From assembly GCA_002309395.1 (NCBI GenBank), contig DBWU01000070.1, positions 29,612 to 45,130 of the forward strand: 15,519 bases of DNA, in the 5' to 3' direction. Source of the stretch: Oscillospiraceae bacterium UBA1230 (GTDB taxonomy: Bacteria; Bacillota; Clostridia; Oscillospirales; Oscillospiraceae). The notes under the pieces are model-generated. The model ran no database searches. It was not told the origin of the DNA and worked only from the letters and a program-made list of their open reading frames with translations. Shown one piece after another: positions 7,375 to 13,578 of the stretch. Position 1 is the stretch's first letter; each line of letters opens with the position of its first letter. The position numbers and the translations under genes were made by a program.

Positions 7375-8613
7375 TTACTTGGCAATGATCTTCTTGAGAT
7401 GGCAGAAGCGAGGCAGGGAATCCACCTTGGGCAGATCCGGCTCACCCTGGATCAGCGGCAGAGCGTACTCCACGAAGGGCTGCAAAACGCCGTTGCCGGC
7501 TTCGTTGATCCATTCGCGAGGCAGTTTCTTCTCTGCATTCGCCACCTCGGTCAGCGGCAGGAGCTTGGTACGGCAGGCGTATTTACCGTCCACCACGGAG
7601 CGCTCAAAGCCGATCATCTTGTCCGTAATGCCGTTTACGGCGTTTTCCACAGCGGCTTTACCCGCCATATAGGATTCCTCAATGTCGGTATGGGACGCCA
7701 GATGAGCGCCGCAACGCTGGAGAAGATTCAGCTCGATACCGCGCACCTTGGCGCCGGTCTCTTTCTTCAGCGTCTGCGCCAGAATGGAGGCAAGACCGCC
7801 CAACTGGGCATGACCGAAACCGTCCGTCGCGGCGACTTTCGCCTCGGATACGAAGCTGCCGTCGGCATAATGCACGCCCTCGGAAACGGCGATGATGCAG
7901 TTTCCTTTCTCCTCATATACCTTTTTGGCATCGGCAATGAACTGCGCCATATCAAAATCCGTTTCCGGCAGATAGATCAGGTCGGGACCTGCGCCGTATT
8001 CGTTGGCAAGAGCGGCGGCGGCGGTCAGCCAGCCGGCGTGACGGCCCATGATCTCCATGACCACGATCATACCCGTGTCATATACCCGCGCGTCCTGATA
8101 AACTTCCATCATGGATGTGGCGATATACTTGGCGGCGGAACCGTAACCAGGGCAGTGATCCGTGCCGTACAGGTCGTTATCAATGGTTTTGGGCACGCCC
8201 ATCACGCGGCACTCATACCCCACAGACTGCATATACTTGCTGATCTTGTTGCAGGTATCCATGGAGTCATTACCGCCGTTATAGAAGAAATAGCGGACGT
8301 TATGCTTTTTGAAAACTTCCAGGATCCGCTTATAATCGGTGTCGTCCTTTTCGGGATCGGCGATCTTATAGCGGCAGGAACCCAGCGCGGAAGACGGTGT
8401 ATACTTCATCAGCCGCAGTTCTTCCGGATCCTCCAGACCCATATCAAAAAGCCGGTCGTTCAGAACGCCTTTGATGCCGTGCTCAGCGCCCAGTACCTGC
8501 GTGATCGCGCCGGATTTGAGCGCCGTGTCGATCACACCGTATGCACTGGCGTTGATGACGGACGTCGGGCCGCCGGACTGACCGATGATGCAGGCGCCTT
8601 TTAATTCTTTCAT
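7375..8613 (-). CDS. pfp: 6-phosphofructokinase, probably pyrophosphate-dependent
   Basis: Phosphorylates fructose-6-phosphate to fructose-1,6-bisphosphate in upper glycolysis. The fold motifs are in order: GQSGGPTSVIN (residues 11-21), GGNDSMDT (113-120), PKTIDND (141-147) and MGRHAGW (189-195). Lys in PKTIDND and Asp in the second acidic position of GGNDS are the changes that mark PPi-using rather than ATP-using enzymes (ATP type: GGDGS and PGTIDND). The first Asp of GGDDS is Asn here. At 412 aa it fits the ~400-residue clostridial PPi-PFK group. GGAGG (8623-8627 on the minus strand) lies about 9 nt before the ATG. It diverges from fba and ends at a bidirectional terminator. Donor specificity is inferred from motifs. 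Confidence 0.93.
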   Translation of the reverse strand: MKELKGACIIGQSGGPTSVINASAYGVIDTALKSGAITQVLGAEHGIKGVLNDRLFDMGLEDPEELRLMKYTPSSALGSCRYKIADPEKDDTDYKRILEVFKKHNVRYFFYNGGNDSMDTCNKISKYMQSVGYECRVMGVPKTIDNDLYGTDHCPGYGSAAKYIATSMMEVYQDARVYDTGMIVVMEIMGRHAGWLTAAAALANEYGAGPDLIYLPETDFDMAQFIADAKKVYEEKGNCIIAVSEGVHYADGSFVSEAKVAATDGFGHAQLGGLASILAQTLKKETGAKVRGIELNLLQRCGAHLASHTDIEESYMAGKAAVENAVNGITDKMIGFERSVVDGKYACRTKLLPLTEVANAEKKLPREWINEAGNGVLQPFVEYALPLIQGEPDLPKVDSLPRFCHLKKIIAK

Positions 8614-8668
8614 CTTGCATTACCTCCAAAACATCTGGTGCAAATCGCGCACCGTAATTCCGTAGAGT

Positions 8669-8697
8669 ATTCTACCATGAGAATTTTCAGATGTAAA
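8669..8697 (-). promoter_or_regulatory. SigA-type promoter of pfp with extended -10
   Basis: Read on the minus strand, -35 TTTACA (8697-8692) and -10 TAGAAT (8674-8669) are 17 bp apart, each with 5 of 6 consensus matches, and the -10 is preceded by TGG (extended -10). Initiation near 8662 gives a leader of about 50 nt. Confidence 0.8.
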
Positions 8698-8718
8698 CCG
8701 CTTTCTCTCTCTTTTTGC

Positions 8719-8746
8719 TTGCAAAATCCAAAAAATATGGTAAAAT
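8719..8746 (+). promoter_or_regulatory. SigA-type promoter of fba with extended -10
   Basis: -35 TTGCAA (8719-8724) and -10 TAAAAT (8741-8746) are 16 bp apart, and the -10 is preceded by TGG. Initiation near 8753 gives a leader of about 65 nt ending in AAAGGAGA (8805-8812). The -35 boxes of the pfp and fba promoters are only about 21 bp apart, so a single regulator site could control both. Confidence 0.75.
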
Positions 8747-8818
8747 AGATGTGTGAAAAGATGTACCAATCATTCCATACAACCGGTAACATCAATTTTT
8801 GTGTAAAGGAGAACGATT

Positions 8819-9787
8819 ATGCCACTGGTAACTTCCAAAGAAATGTTCGAAAAAGCGTATAACGGCGGTTACGCCATCGGCGCTTTCAACGTGAACAACA
8901 TGGAGATCGTGCAGGGAATCACCGAGGCGGCTGCTGAGCTGAAGGCGCCTTTGATCCTGCAGGTATCCAAGGGTGCTCGCGCTTACGCCAACCATACGTA
9001 TCTGATGAAGTTGGTAGAGGCGGCTGTCATTGAGACGGGCCTGCCCATCGTGCTGCATCTTGACCACGGCGATTCCTTTGAGACCTGCAAGAGCTGCATC
9101 GACGGCGGCTTTACCTCCGTGATGATCGACGCGTCCAGCAAGCCGTTTGAGGAGAATATCGCTATCACGCGTCAGGTGGTGGAGTATGCCCACGACCGCG
9201 GCGTTGTGGTCGAGGCGGAGCTGGGTACGCTGGCAGGCGTTGAGGACGAGGTAAAGGTTTCCGCCGCGGATTCGTCCTATACCCGTCCGGAGGAAGTGGA
9301 GGAGTTCGTGTCCCGTACCGGCTGTGATTCGCTGGCGATCGCCATCGGTACCAGCCACGGCGCATACAAGTTCACTGCCGCTCAGTGCACGCGCAATGAA
9401 AACGGCGTTCTCGTTCCGCCTCCGCTGCGCTTTGACGTGCTGGAAGAGGTTTCCAAGCGTCTGCCCGGATTCCCCATTGTACTGCACGGTTCGTCTTCCG
9501 TGCCGCAGGAGTTCGTGAAGATGATCAACGAAAACGGCGGCAATATGCCTGACGCCGTGGGTATTCCCGAAGAGCAGCTCCGCAAGGCGGCTCGCCTGTC
9601 GGTGTGCAAGATCAATATCGACTCCGACCTGCGTCTGGCGATGACCGGCACGGTTCGCAAATACTTTGCCGAGCATCCTGATCATTTCGATCCCCGTCAG
9701 TATCTTAAGCCTGCCCGTGCCGCTATCAAGGCGCTGGTGGCGCACAAGATCGTTGACGTTCTCGGCTGCGACGGCAAGGCGTTTTGA
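8819..9787 (+). CDS. fba: Class II fructose-1,6-bisphosphate aldolase
   Basis: Zinc-dependent cleavage of fructose-1,6-bisphosphate into two triose phosphates, the step right after the divergent pfp gene. HLDHG holds the catalytic Asp82 and Zn ligand His83. The other Zn ligands are His180 (GTSHG) and His223 (VLHGSSS). VEAELGTLAG and the phosphate-binding INIDSDLRLAMT are also present. The 322-aa length and the start MPLVTSKEMFEKAYNGGYAI match the clostridial class II subgroup. AAAGGAGA is 6 nt before the ATG. The codon choice suggests high expression. Confidence 0.97.
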   Translation: MPLVTSKEMFEKAYNGGYAIGAFNVNNMEIVQGITEAAAELKAPLILQVSKGARAYANHTYLMKLVEAAVIETGLPIVLHLDHGDSFETCKSCIDGGFTSVMIDASSKPFEENIAITRQVVEYAHDRGVVVEAELGTLAGVEDEVKVSAADSSYTRPEEVEEFVSRTGCDSLAIAIGTSHGAYKFTAAQCTRNENGVLVPPPLRFDVLEEVSKRLPGFPIVLHGSSSVPQEFVKMINENGGNMPDAVGIPEEQLRKAARLSVCKINIDSDLRLAMTGTVRKYFAEHPDHFDPRQYLKPARAAIKALVAHKIVDVLGCDGKAF

Positions 9788-9799
9788 TCGACAGTTTTT

Positions 9800-9842
9800 A
9801 AAAAGAAAAGAACGGATACCGGATTCGGTATCCGTTCTTTTT
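9800..9842. terminator. Bidirectional terminator between convergent fba and xer
   Basis: AAAAGAACGGATACC (9806-9820) pairs perfectly with GGTATCCGTTCTTTT (9827-9841). T5 (9838-9842) ends the plus strand arm, and the A-run 9800-9804 supplies T5 for the minus strand beyond a C. Its plus-strand 3' edge overlaps the recombinase stop codon (9841-9843). Confidence 0.9.
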
Positions 9843-10854
9843 ATTCCTGCTCGCCCTTTGGTTTTACGCCGGACAGGGGATTGGCGCGTGCGGCAAGCCG
9901 CAGGGAATCGTTGTCGATATGCGTGTAAATCTCTGTGGTATTCAGGTGTTCATGTCCCAATACTTCCTGTACGGCCTTAACGTCCACGCCGTTTTGCAGC
10001 ATCAGCGTGGCTGCTGTATGCCGCAGCTTATGGGAGGAATACTGGGTGCTGTCCAGCCCCGCAGCGGACAGATATTTCTTGACCAGCGCATGAACGGTAG
10101 AGCGGCTGATGCGCTGATCTCTGCCGGAGAGGAACAGCGTGTCGCGTTCCTTGCCGTTGACGGGGCGGCGAACCGCCAGATAGGCGTTCAGCGCCGCAAC
10201 GCAAGCGTCGTTCAGATATACGATCCGCACTTTGTTGCCTTTCCCCAGGACCCGCAATGCTTCACCCTGTATATCGCCCATATTCAAGCCGATCAGCTCG
10301 GAAATTCGCAGACCGCAGTTGAGAAACAGCGTTAAAATACAGTAATCGCGCTCCCGATTTGCCCCGTCCACGGAGTCGAGAAGGGAGAGGGACTCATCCA
10401 GCGTCAAATATCGGGGAAGGGACTTTCGCATCTTCGGCGTATCGATATCCTTACACGGATTTTCATCCAAAAGATGCATTTTATTGCACAAATAGTTGTA
10501 AAAAGAGCGAATTGTGGACAATTTTCTCGCTCTGGATGCCGCATTCAGACCTTTGTTAGAATTTTCACTATTAGGGTGGAGGACCTTGTCACGGCTCAAG
10601 TAGGTCATATAGCCGTAAAGATCGGTCAGCGTGACTGAGGCGATCAGGGGAAGATCAACGTCGGAAATGGAGATCTGTTCCATAGGGGTCTCGCGCAGGG
10701 CGGGATCCCGCATTTGTTTCAGATAGCGGAAAAAGCCGCGCAGGTCGAGATAGTATTCATCCACAGTGCGTTTGGAATGTGCTTTGATGATCTCGTGGTA
10801 GGACAGAAAGTCCAGCAGAATACGCGGCGCGTCAGCGCGATAATCAAGAGCCAT
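9841..10854 (-). CDS. Tyrosine recombinase, XerC/XerD family
   Basis: Site-specific DNA recombinase of the XerC/XerD type. The N-terminal SAM-like core-binding domain (about residues 8-130, with AHSKRTVDEYYLDLRGFFRYL) is followed by the catalytic domain with all expected residues: Arg183 (GLRISEL), Lys205, His275 and Arg278 (SSHKLRHT), His301 (LGHEHLNTTE) and nucleophile Tyr310 (IYTH). At 337 aa it is a little long for Xer, mostly through the N-terminal domain. The ATG at 10854 matches the expected domain start but has no good Shine-Dalgarno; the frame is open 135 codons further upstream, with Arg-rich sequence that does not resemble protein. No phage or transposon neighbours are present, so a housekeeping chromosome-resolution role is more likely than a mobile integrase. 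Which of XerC, XerD or a third paralogue it is cannot be decided. Confidence 0.9.
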   Translation of the reverse strand: MALDYRADAPRILLDFLSYHEIIKAHSKRTVDEYYLDLRGFFRYLKQMRDPALRETPMEQISISDVDLPLIASVTLTDLYGYMTYLSRDKVLHPNSENSNKGLNAASRARKLSTIRSFYNYLCNKMHLLDENPCKDIDTPKMRKSLPRYLTLDESLSLLDSVDGANRERDYCILTLFLNCGLRISELIGLNMGDIQGEALRVLGKGNKVRIVYLNDACVAALNAYLAVRRPVNGKERDTLFLSGRDQRISRSTVHALVKKYLSAAGLDSTQYSSHKLRHTAATLMLQNGVDVKAVQEVLGHEHLNTTEIYTHIDNDSLRLAARANPLSGVKPKGEQE

Positions 10855-11152
10855 ATAAGACAGCGGAAATACACCTGTGCAGGAAAAAACACAACGTCGT
10901 ACGGCGGACCCGTGTGAACGACACGAACGACAAACACGACGACATAACCGCCGGATAGATCGTCTTAAGGCGAAAGAAGCGCGGCGATTCGGGCAAACGC
11001 CAAATTGCCGGCGGAAACCCAAAAGTAGCCGTATATTCCTCAAAAGTGTCAAAACTTCCCACTCTATATTGAACAAAATCTTTATTTTGTTCAATCGCGT
11101 ATATTCCCGCGTTACCTCCTCTCCTGTGAAGTTGCCCTGCCGGAACGGGCAC
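10844..11152 (-). CDS. Possible small upstream frame overlapping the xer start (doubtful)
   Basis: A 102-codon frame starts at GTG 11152 with GGAG 6 nt upstream, and its TGA (10846-10844) falls 11 nt into xer, so the xer ATG lies inside its last codons. That layout would allow translational coupling and would explain the missing Shine-Dalgarno of xer. The middle (VGSFDTFEEYTATFGF) looks protein-like, but the end is Ser-, Cys- and Arg-rich and I recognise no family. It may be a chance frame. Confidence 0.2.
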   Translation of the reverse strand: MPVPAGQLHRRGGNAGIYAIEQNKDFVQYRVGSFDTFEEYTATFGFPPAIWRLPESPRFFRLKTIYPAVMSSCLSFVSFTRVRRTTLCFFLHRCISAVLYGS

Positions 11153-11220
11153 AATCCACTCCGGACAGATAGTTTTATGAAAAACGGTACATACTGTGCA
11201 GTAAGGAGTGTGATATCATT
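10855..11220. other. 366-bp stretch between xer and the small Cys-rich gene
   Basis: No gene is well supported here. It holds a perfect AT-rich inverted repeat (11068-11095), a consensus Shine-Dalgarno AGGAGG on the minus strand (11115-11120) with no ATG/GTG/TTG start within 15 nt, and acgac-rich sequence at about 10918-10942. Frames are open on both strands (see findings), but their compositions are Arg- and Ser-rich and unlike the neighbouring genes. It should contain promoters for xer (minus) and the small gene (plus), but neither is clear. Confidence 0.5.
11068..11095. repeat. Perfect 12-bp inverted repeat, AT-rich
   Basis: ATTGAACAAAAT (11068-11079) and ATTTTGTTCAAT (11084-11095) are exact reverse complements separated by CTTT. 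It has no GC clamp and no U-run, so it is not a typical terminator. It sits about 214 bp upstream of xer and 126 bp upstream of the small Cys-rich gene, where an operator or recombinase-type site could be. Confidence 0.75.
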
Positions 11221-11445
11221 ATGAACTATATTCCCTGTACCGATGACTGCCAATATCAATCAGACGGCATGTGTACGCTGGACCACTGCGTTTCGCAGGG
11301 GTTTCCCAGCCGCGAGCACAACTGCGTGCATTATACGCCTACACAGTCTGCGCGAGGATCTTCAGCACCTGGGCGATATTCTCCACACCCAGAAGCTCCA
11401 AATGCGCCATGGGACGGATCTCTCGTGCCCGGCGGGATGGAATGA
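11221..11445 (+). CDS. Small cysteine-rich protein, 3' end antisense to radA
   Basis: A 74-aa frame. The first 40 residues are compact and Cys-rich: IPCTDDCQYQSDGMCTLDHC followed by VSQGFPSREHNCVHY, giving the pattern C-x3-C-x7-C-x4-C-x11-C. This resembles small clostridial Cys-rich proteins, sometimes mislabelled hydroxymyristoyl-ACP dehydratase, that may bind metal; the link is from memory and uncertain. AAGGAG (11203-11208) is 12 nt upstream, rather far. From about 11339 the frame runs 107 nt antisense over the radA C-terminus and becomes Pro-, Ser- and Gly-rich, so the ancestral stop was probably lost near 11340. CATACTG at 11190-11196 resembles a forespore SigG -10, but no -35 supports it. 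Confidence 0.55.
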   Translation: MNYIPCTDDCQYQSDGMCTLDHCVSQGFPSREHNCVHYTPTQSARGSSAPGRYSPHPEAPNAPWDGSLVPGGME

Positions 11446-12703
11446 TGCATTTTGTGAAGCCGAGCCGCTCGATTTCCAGAAGGCGCTGTTCCAGATGGCT
11501 GATACTGCGTACTTCCCCGGATAGGCCGATCTCCCCTACCGCTGCCAGATCACCGGGAACCGGCTTGTCCAAATAGCTGGATGCGATCGCGACAACGGCG
11601 GCAAGATCAGCGGCAGGTTCCTCCAGCGTCAAACCGCCCACGATGTTCAAATAGGCATCACATTGGGAAACTTTCAAATGCCCTCGCTTTTCCAGTACCG
11701 CCAGCAGCATAGCGGCGCGTCCGTAATCGAATCCGTTGCTGCTGCGAAGCGGCTTATTGCCACTGCACGGCGCAATCAGCGCTTGTACCTCCGCCAGAAT
11801 CGGGCGCGCCCCTTCCATCACGCAAGTGACACAAGTGCCTGGTGCGTTCTGCGGACGCCCTGACAGCAGCATTTCTGACGGGTTTTCCACCTCTTTTAAG
11901 CCCTCGTCCGACATTTCGAACACGCCAATCTCGTTGGTGGCGCCGAATCGGTTTTTAGCTGCGCGCAGGATGCGGTAGGATATATGCTGATCACCTTCAA
12001 AATACAGCACGCAATCGACCATATGCTCCAGAACCTTGGGACCTGCGATAGAACCTTCCTTGTTTACGTGGCCGATCACAAAAACGGTGATGCCGCTTCC
12101 CTTGGCGATCTGCATCAGTGCCATCGTGCAATCCTTTACCTGCCCGACGCCGCCTGCGGGAGAATCCAACTCCTCGTTGTAGAGCGTCTGAATGGAATCG
12201 ACGATCAGAATCTCAGGCTGTTCCGCCTCAACGCCGGCGATGAGATCACTCAAACACGTTTCAGAGAGTACCAGCAGATTCCCACTGTCAACACCCAGCC
12301 GCTGGGCGCGCATCTTGATTTGATGTGTCGATTCTTCACCCGAAACGTACAGCACTTTTGCAAATTTGCCGAGCTGCTGACAGATCTGCAACAATAAGGT
12401 GGATTTGCCGATCCCCGGCGCGCCGCCTACCAATACCAGTGAACCCTTCACCGCGCCGCCGCCCAGCACGCGATCCAACTCGCCCATTCCCGTGGAAAAA
12501 CGGATCTCCTCGGCGGTGTCGATTTCTGTAATGTGAGTTGCCTTTACAGGCGTTTTATTTGAATGGTTTGAAGCAGTTCCTTTTCGGGATTCCCGCGGTT
12601 GCTCCGCCAGCGTATTCCATGCGCCGCAGGCAGGGCACTTCCCTGCCCATTTTGAAGTCTCATTGCCGCATTCCGTGCAGAAAAAAGCCGTTTTACTCTT
12701 CAT
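11339..12703 (-). CDS. radA: DNA repair protein RadA (RecA-like branch-migration ATPase/helicase)
   Basis: Cytoplasmic ATPase that processes recombination intermediates alongside RecA. N-terminal C4 zinc finger: Cys9, Cys12, Cys23 and Cys26 (CTEC...CPAC). Walker A GGAPGIGKST ends at Thr102. Later come the RadA-specific KNRFG motif (in AAKNRFGATNEIGVFEM) and a Lon-protease-like C-terminal domain. The ATG at 12703 has AGGAG 8 nt upstream and puts the zinc finger at the family position; the frame is open 22 codons further but that is inside cwlD. The length of 454 aa is close to B. subtilis RadA (458). The start overlaps the cwlD stop by 11 nt, so the two are probably co-transcribed and translationally coupled. 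Confidence 0.97.
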   Translation of the reverse strand: MKSKTAFFCTECGNETSKWAGKCPACGAWNTLAEQPRESRKGTASNHSNKTPVKATHITEIDTAEEIRFSTGMGELDRVLGGGAVKGSLVLVGGAPGIGKSTLLLQICQQLGKFAKVLYVSGEESTHQIKMRAQRLGVDSGNLLVLSETCLSDLIAGVEAEQPEILIVDSIQTLYNEELDSPAGGVGQVKDCTMALMQIAKGSGITVFVIGHVNKEGSIAGPKVLEHMVDCVLYFEGDQHISYRILRAAKNRFGATNEIGVFEMSDEGLKEVENPSEMLLSGRPQNAPGTCVTCVMEGARPILAEVQALIAPCSGNKPLRSSNGFDYGRAAMLLAVLEKRGHLKVSQCDAYLNIVGGLTLEEPAADLAAVVAIASSYLDKPVPGDLAAVGEIGLSGEVRSISHLEQRLLEIERLGFTKCIIPSRRAREIRPMAHLELLGVENIAQVLKILAQTV

Positions 12704-13391
12704 TGACAGCACTCCTTGCGCTTTGTTGCGCGGTATAGGATGAAACGCCAGCCGCGATCGCCGCGGCAAGCCGCAGTTGATATGCCTCGTCCTTTAACTT
12801 GCGGCACTCTTCTTCGTTGCTCATAAAGCCGCATTCGACCAAAATCCCGGGTCTTTGCGATTCTTTCATCAAATAAATGCCGGAGCCGGTTGGCGCCACG
12901 CTTTTCTCATTACTGCCGTTTATGGCACAGTTTAACGCGTCCTGCACGGTGAGCGCAACGCCGGAAGCGTCATCCACTCCGTTATAGAAAACCTGCGCTC
13001 CATGGACGCGAGGATGCGAAGGCAGACTGTTTTGATGGATACTGATCAGCAATCCTCTCGCCGTACCGTTGACCAATGCCACGCGATTTTTTAAATCGGA
13101 CACTTTTTTCTCGCGCAGCGTGACGGCGCTTGCATCGTAGACGGCATTCTCGTCCCTCCGCGTCATCACCGTTTCATAACCCAAAAAGAACAGTATCCGC
13201 TCCAGTTTCCGGGCGATTGCCAGATTGATGCCGCTTTCCGCCGTTCCGTCTGATGATACGGCGCCTCCGTCCTCTCCGCCGTGCCCCGCGTCGATCACCG
13301 GCACGGCAGGGAGATCCAGACCGAATACCGGCATCACGACGCCGGTATTCATAAGTAAAACCAACAGGATGCAGATTGCTTTTTTCCACAT
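12693..13391 (-). CDS. cwlD: N-acetylmuramoyl-L-alanine amidase CwlD (spore cortex)
   Basis: Amidase_3 enzyme that removes peptide side chains from muramic acid so that muramic-delta-lactam can form in the spore cortex, a prerequisite for germination. Zn and catalytic residues are all present: His37 (DAGHGGEDGG), Glu52 (AESGINLAIA), His119 (ISIHQNS) and Glu186 (LVECGFMSN). A hydrophobic N-terminus (about residues 4-24, after Lys3-Lys4) acts as a signal or anchor. The length of 232 aa fits CwlD, which lacks SPOR/SH3 wall-binding repeats. GGAGGGG is 7 nt before the ATG. It is the first gene of the cwlD-radA unit. The CwlD rather than a vegetative-amidase assignment rests on size and domain layout. 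Confidence 0.9.
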   Translation of the reverse strand: MWKKAICILLVLLMNTGVVMPVFGLDLPAVPVIDAGHGGEDGGAVSSDGTAESGINLAIARKLERILFFLGYETVMTRRDENAVYDASAVTLREKKVSDLKNRVALVNGTARGLLISIHQNSLPSHPRVHGAQVFYNGVDDASGVALTVQDALNCAINGSNEKSVAPTGSGIYLMKESQRPGILVECGFMSNEEECRKLKDEAYQLRLAAAIAAGVSSYTAQQSARSAVNEE

Positions 13392-13475
13392 AAACGATCC
13401 CCTCCCCTTTCTATCACTCTATGCGCTTGGGGGATCCTCTATGTGGCGCACCGCTAACTTGACGGATACGCTAAC

Positions 13476-13484
13476 AGTATAACA
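13476..13484 (-). promoter_or_regulatory. Candidate extended -10 promoter for cwlD-radA
   Basis: On the minus strand TGTTATACT is an extended -10 (TGn plus TATACT, 5 of 6). The -35 position holds only a T-rich stretch (TTTCTT, poor match). It is about 85 nt upstream of the cwlD start. No clear SigE or SigG promoter was found, although cwlD is sporulation-controlled in B. subtilis. Confidence 0.35.
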
Positions 13485-13512
13485 CACTCCGGAAAAAAAA
13501 GAAAGCCTAACC

Positions 13513-13558
13513 GAAAAATGAAGCGGCAGAGAGCGCATTGATATGCGCTCTCTGCCGC
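13513..13558 (-). terminator. Rho-independent terminator of the cotJ operon
   Basis: GCGGCAGAGAGCGCA (13523-13537) and TGCGCTCTCTGCCGC (13544-13558) are perfect reverse complements around a 6-nt loop. On the minus strand it is followed by TTCATTTTT. It lies about 20 nt after the cotJC stop. The loop-proximal arm GAGAGCGCA is shared with the livJ-livH hairpin at 1090-1113. Confidence 0.85.
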
Positions 13559-13578
13559 CTGTGCCGAACGTACGGCGG

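Noticed and set aside
7360..8604. 414-codon plus-strand frame covering pfp
   Set aside because: It is the antisense of pfp, which has full motif support, an RBS and a promoter. The antisense product is His-, Gly- and Arg-rich with no family resemblance.
8792..9745. 317-codon minus-strand frame over fba
   Set aside because: Antisense shadow of a clearly coding aldolase; composition His/Arg/Leu-rich with no domain.
9841..10854. Tyrosine recombinase as evidence of a prophage or integrative element
   Set aside because: No excisionase, tRNA, attachment repeats, phage or conjugation genes nearby; neighbours are core genes and the protein resembles Xer.
10877..11224. 115-codon plus-strand frame ending in ATGA overlap with the small Cys-rich gene
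   Set aside because: The overlap is suggestive of an operon, but the start has only a weak RBS and the product is an Arg/Lys/Ser-rich string with no recognisable fold.
11330..11335. Perfect TATAAT on the minus strand just after the radA stop, as a promoter for xer
   Set aside because: The -35 position is poor (TCCTCG), there is no TGn extension, and the leader would be about 470 nt.
13417..13443. Direct repeat CTCTATG, 20 bp apart, upstream of cwlD
   Set aside because: Seven bases only; without further copies it may be chance.
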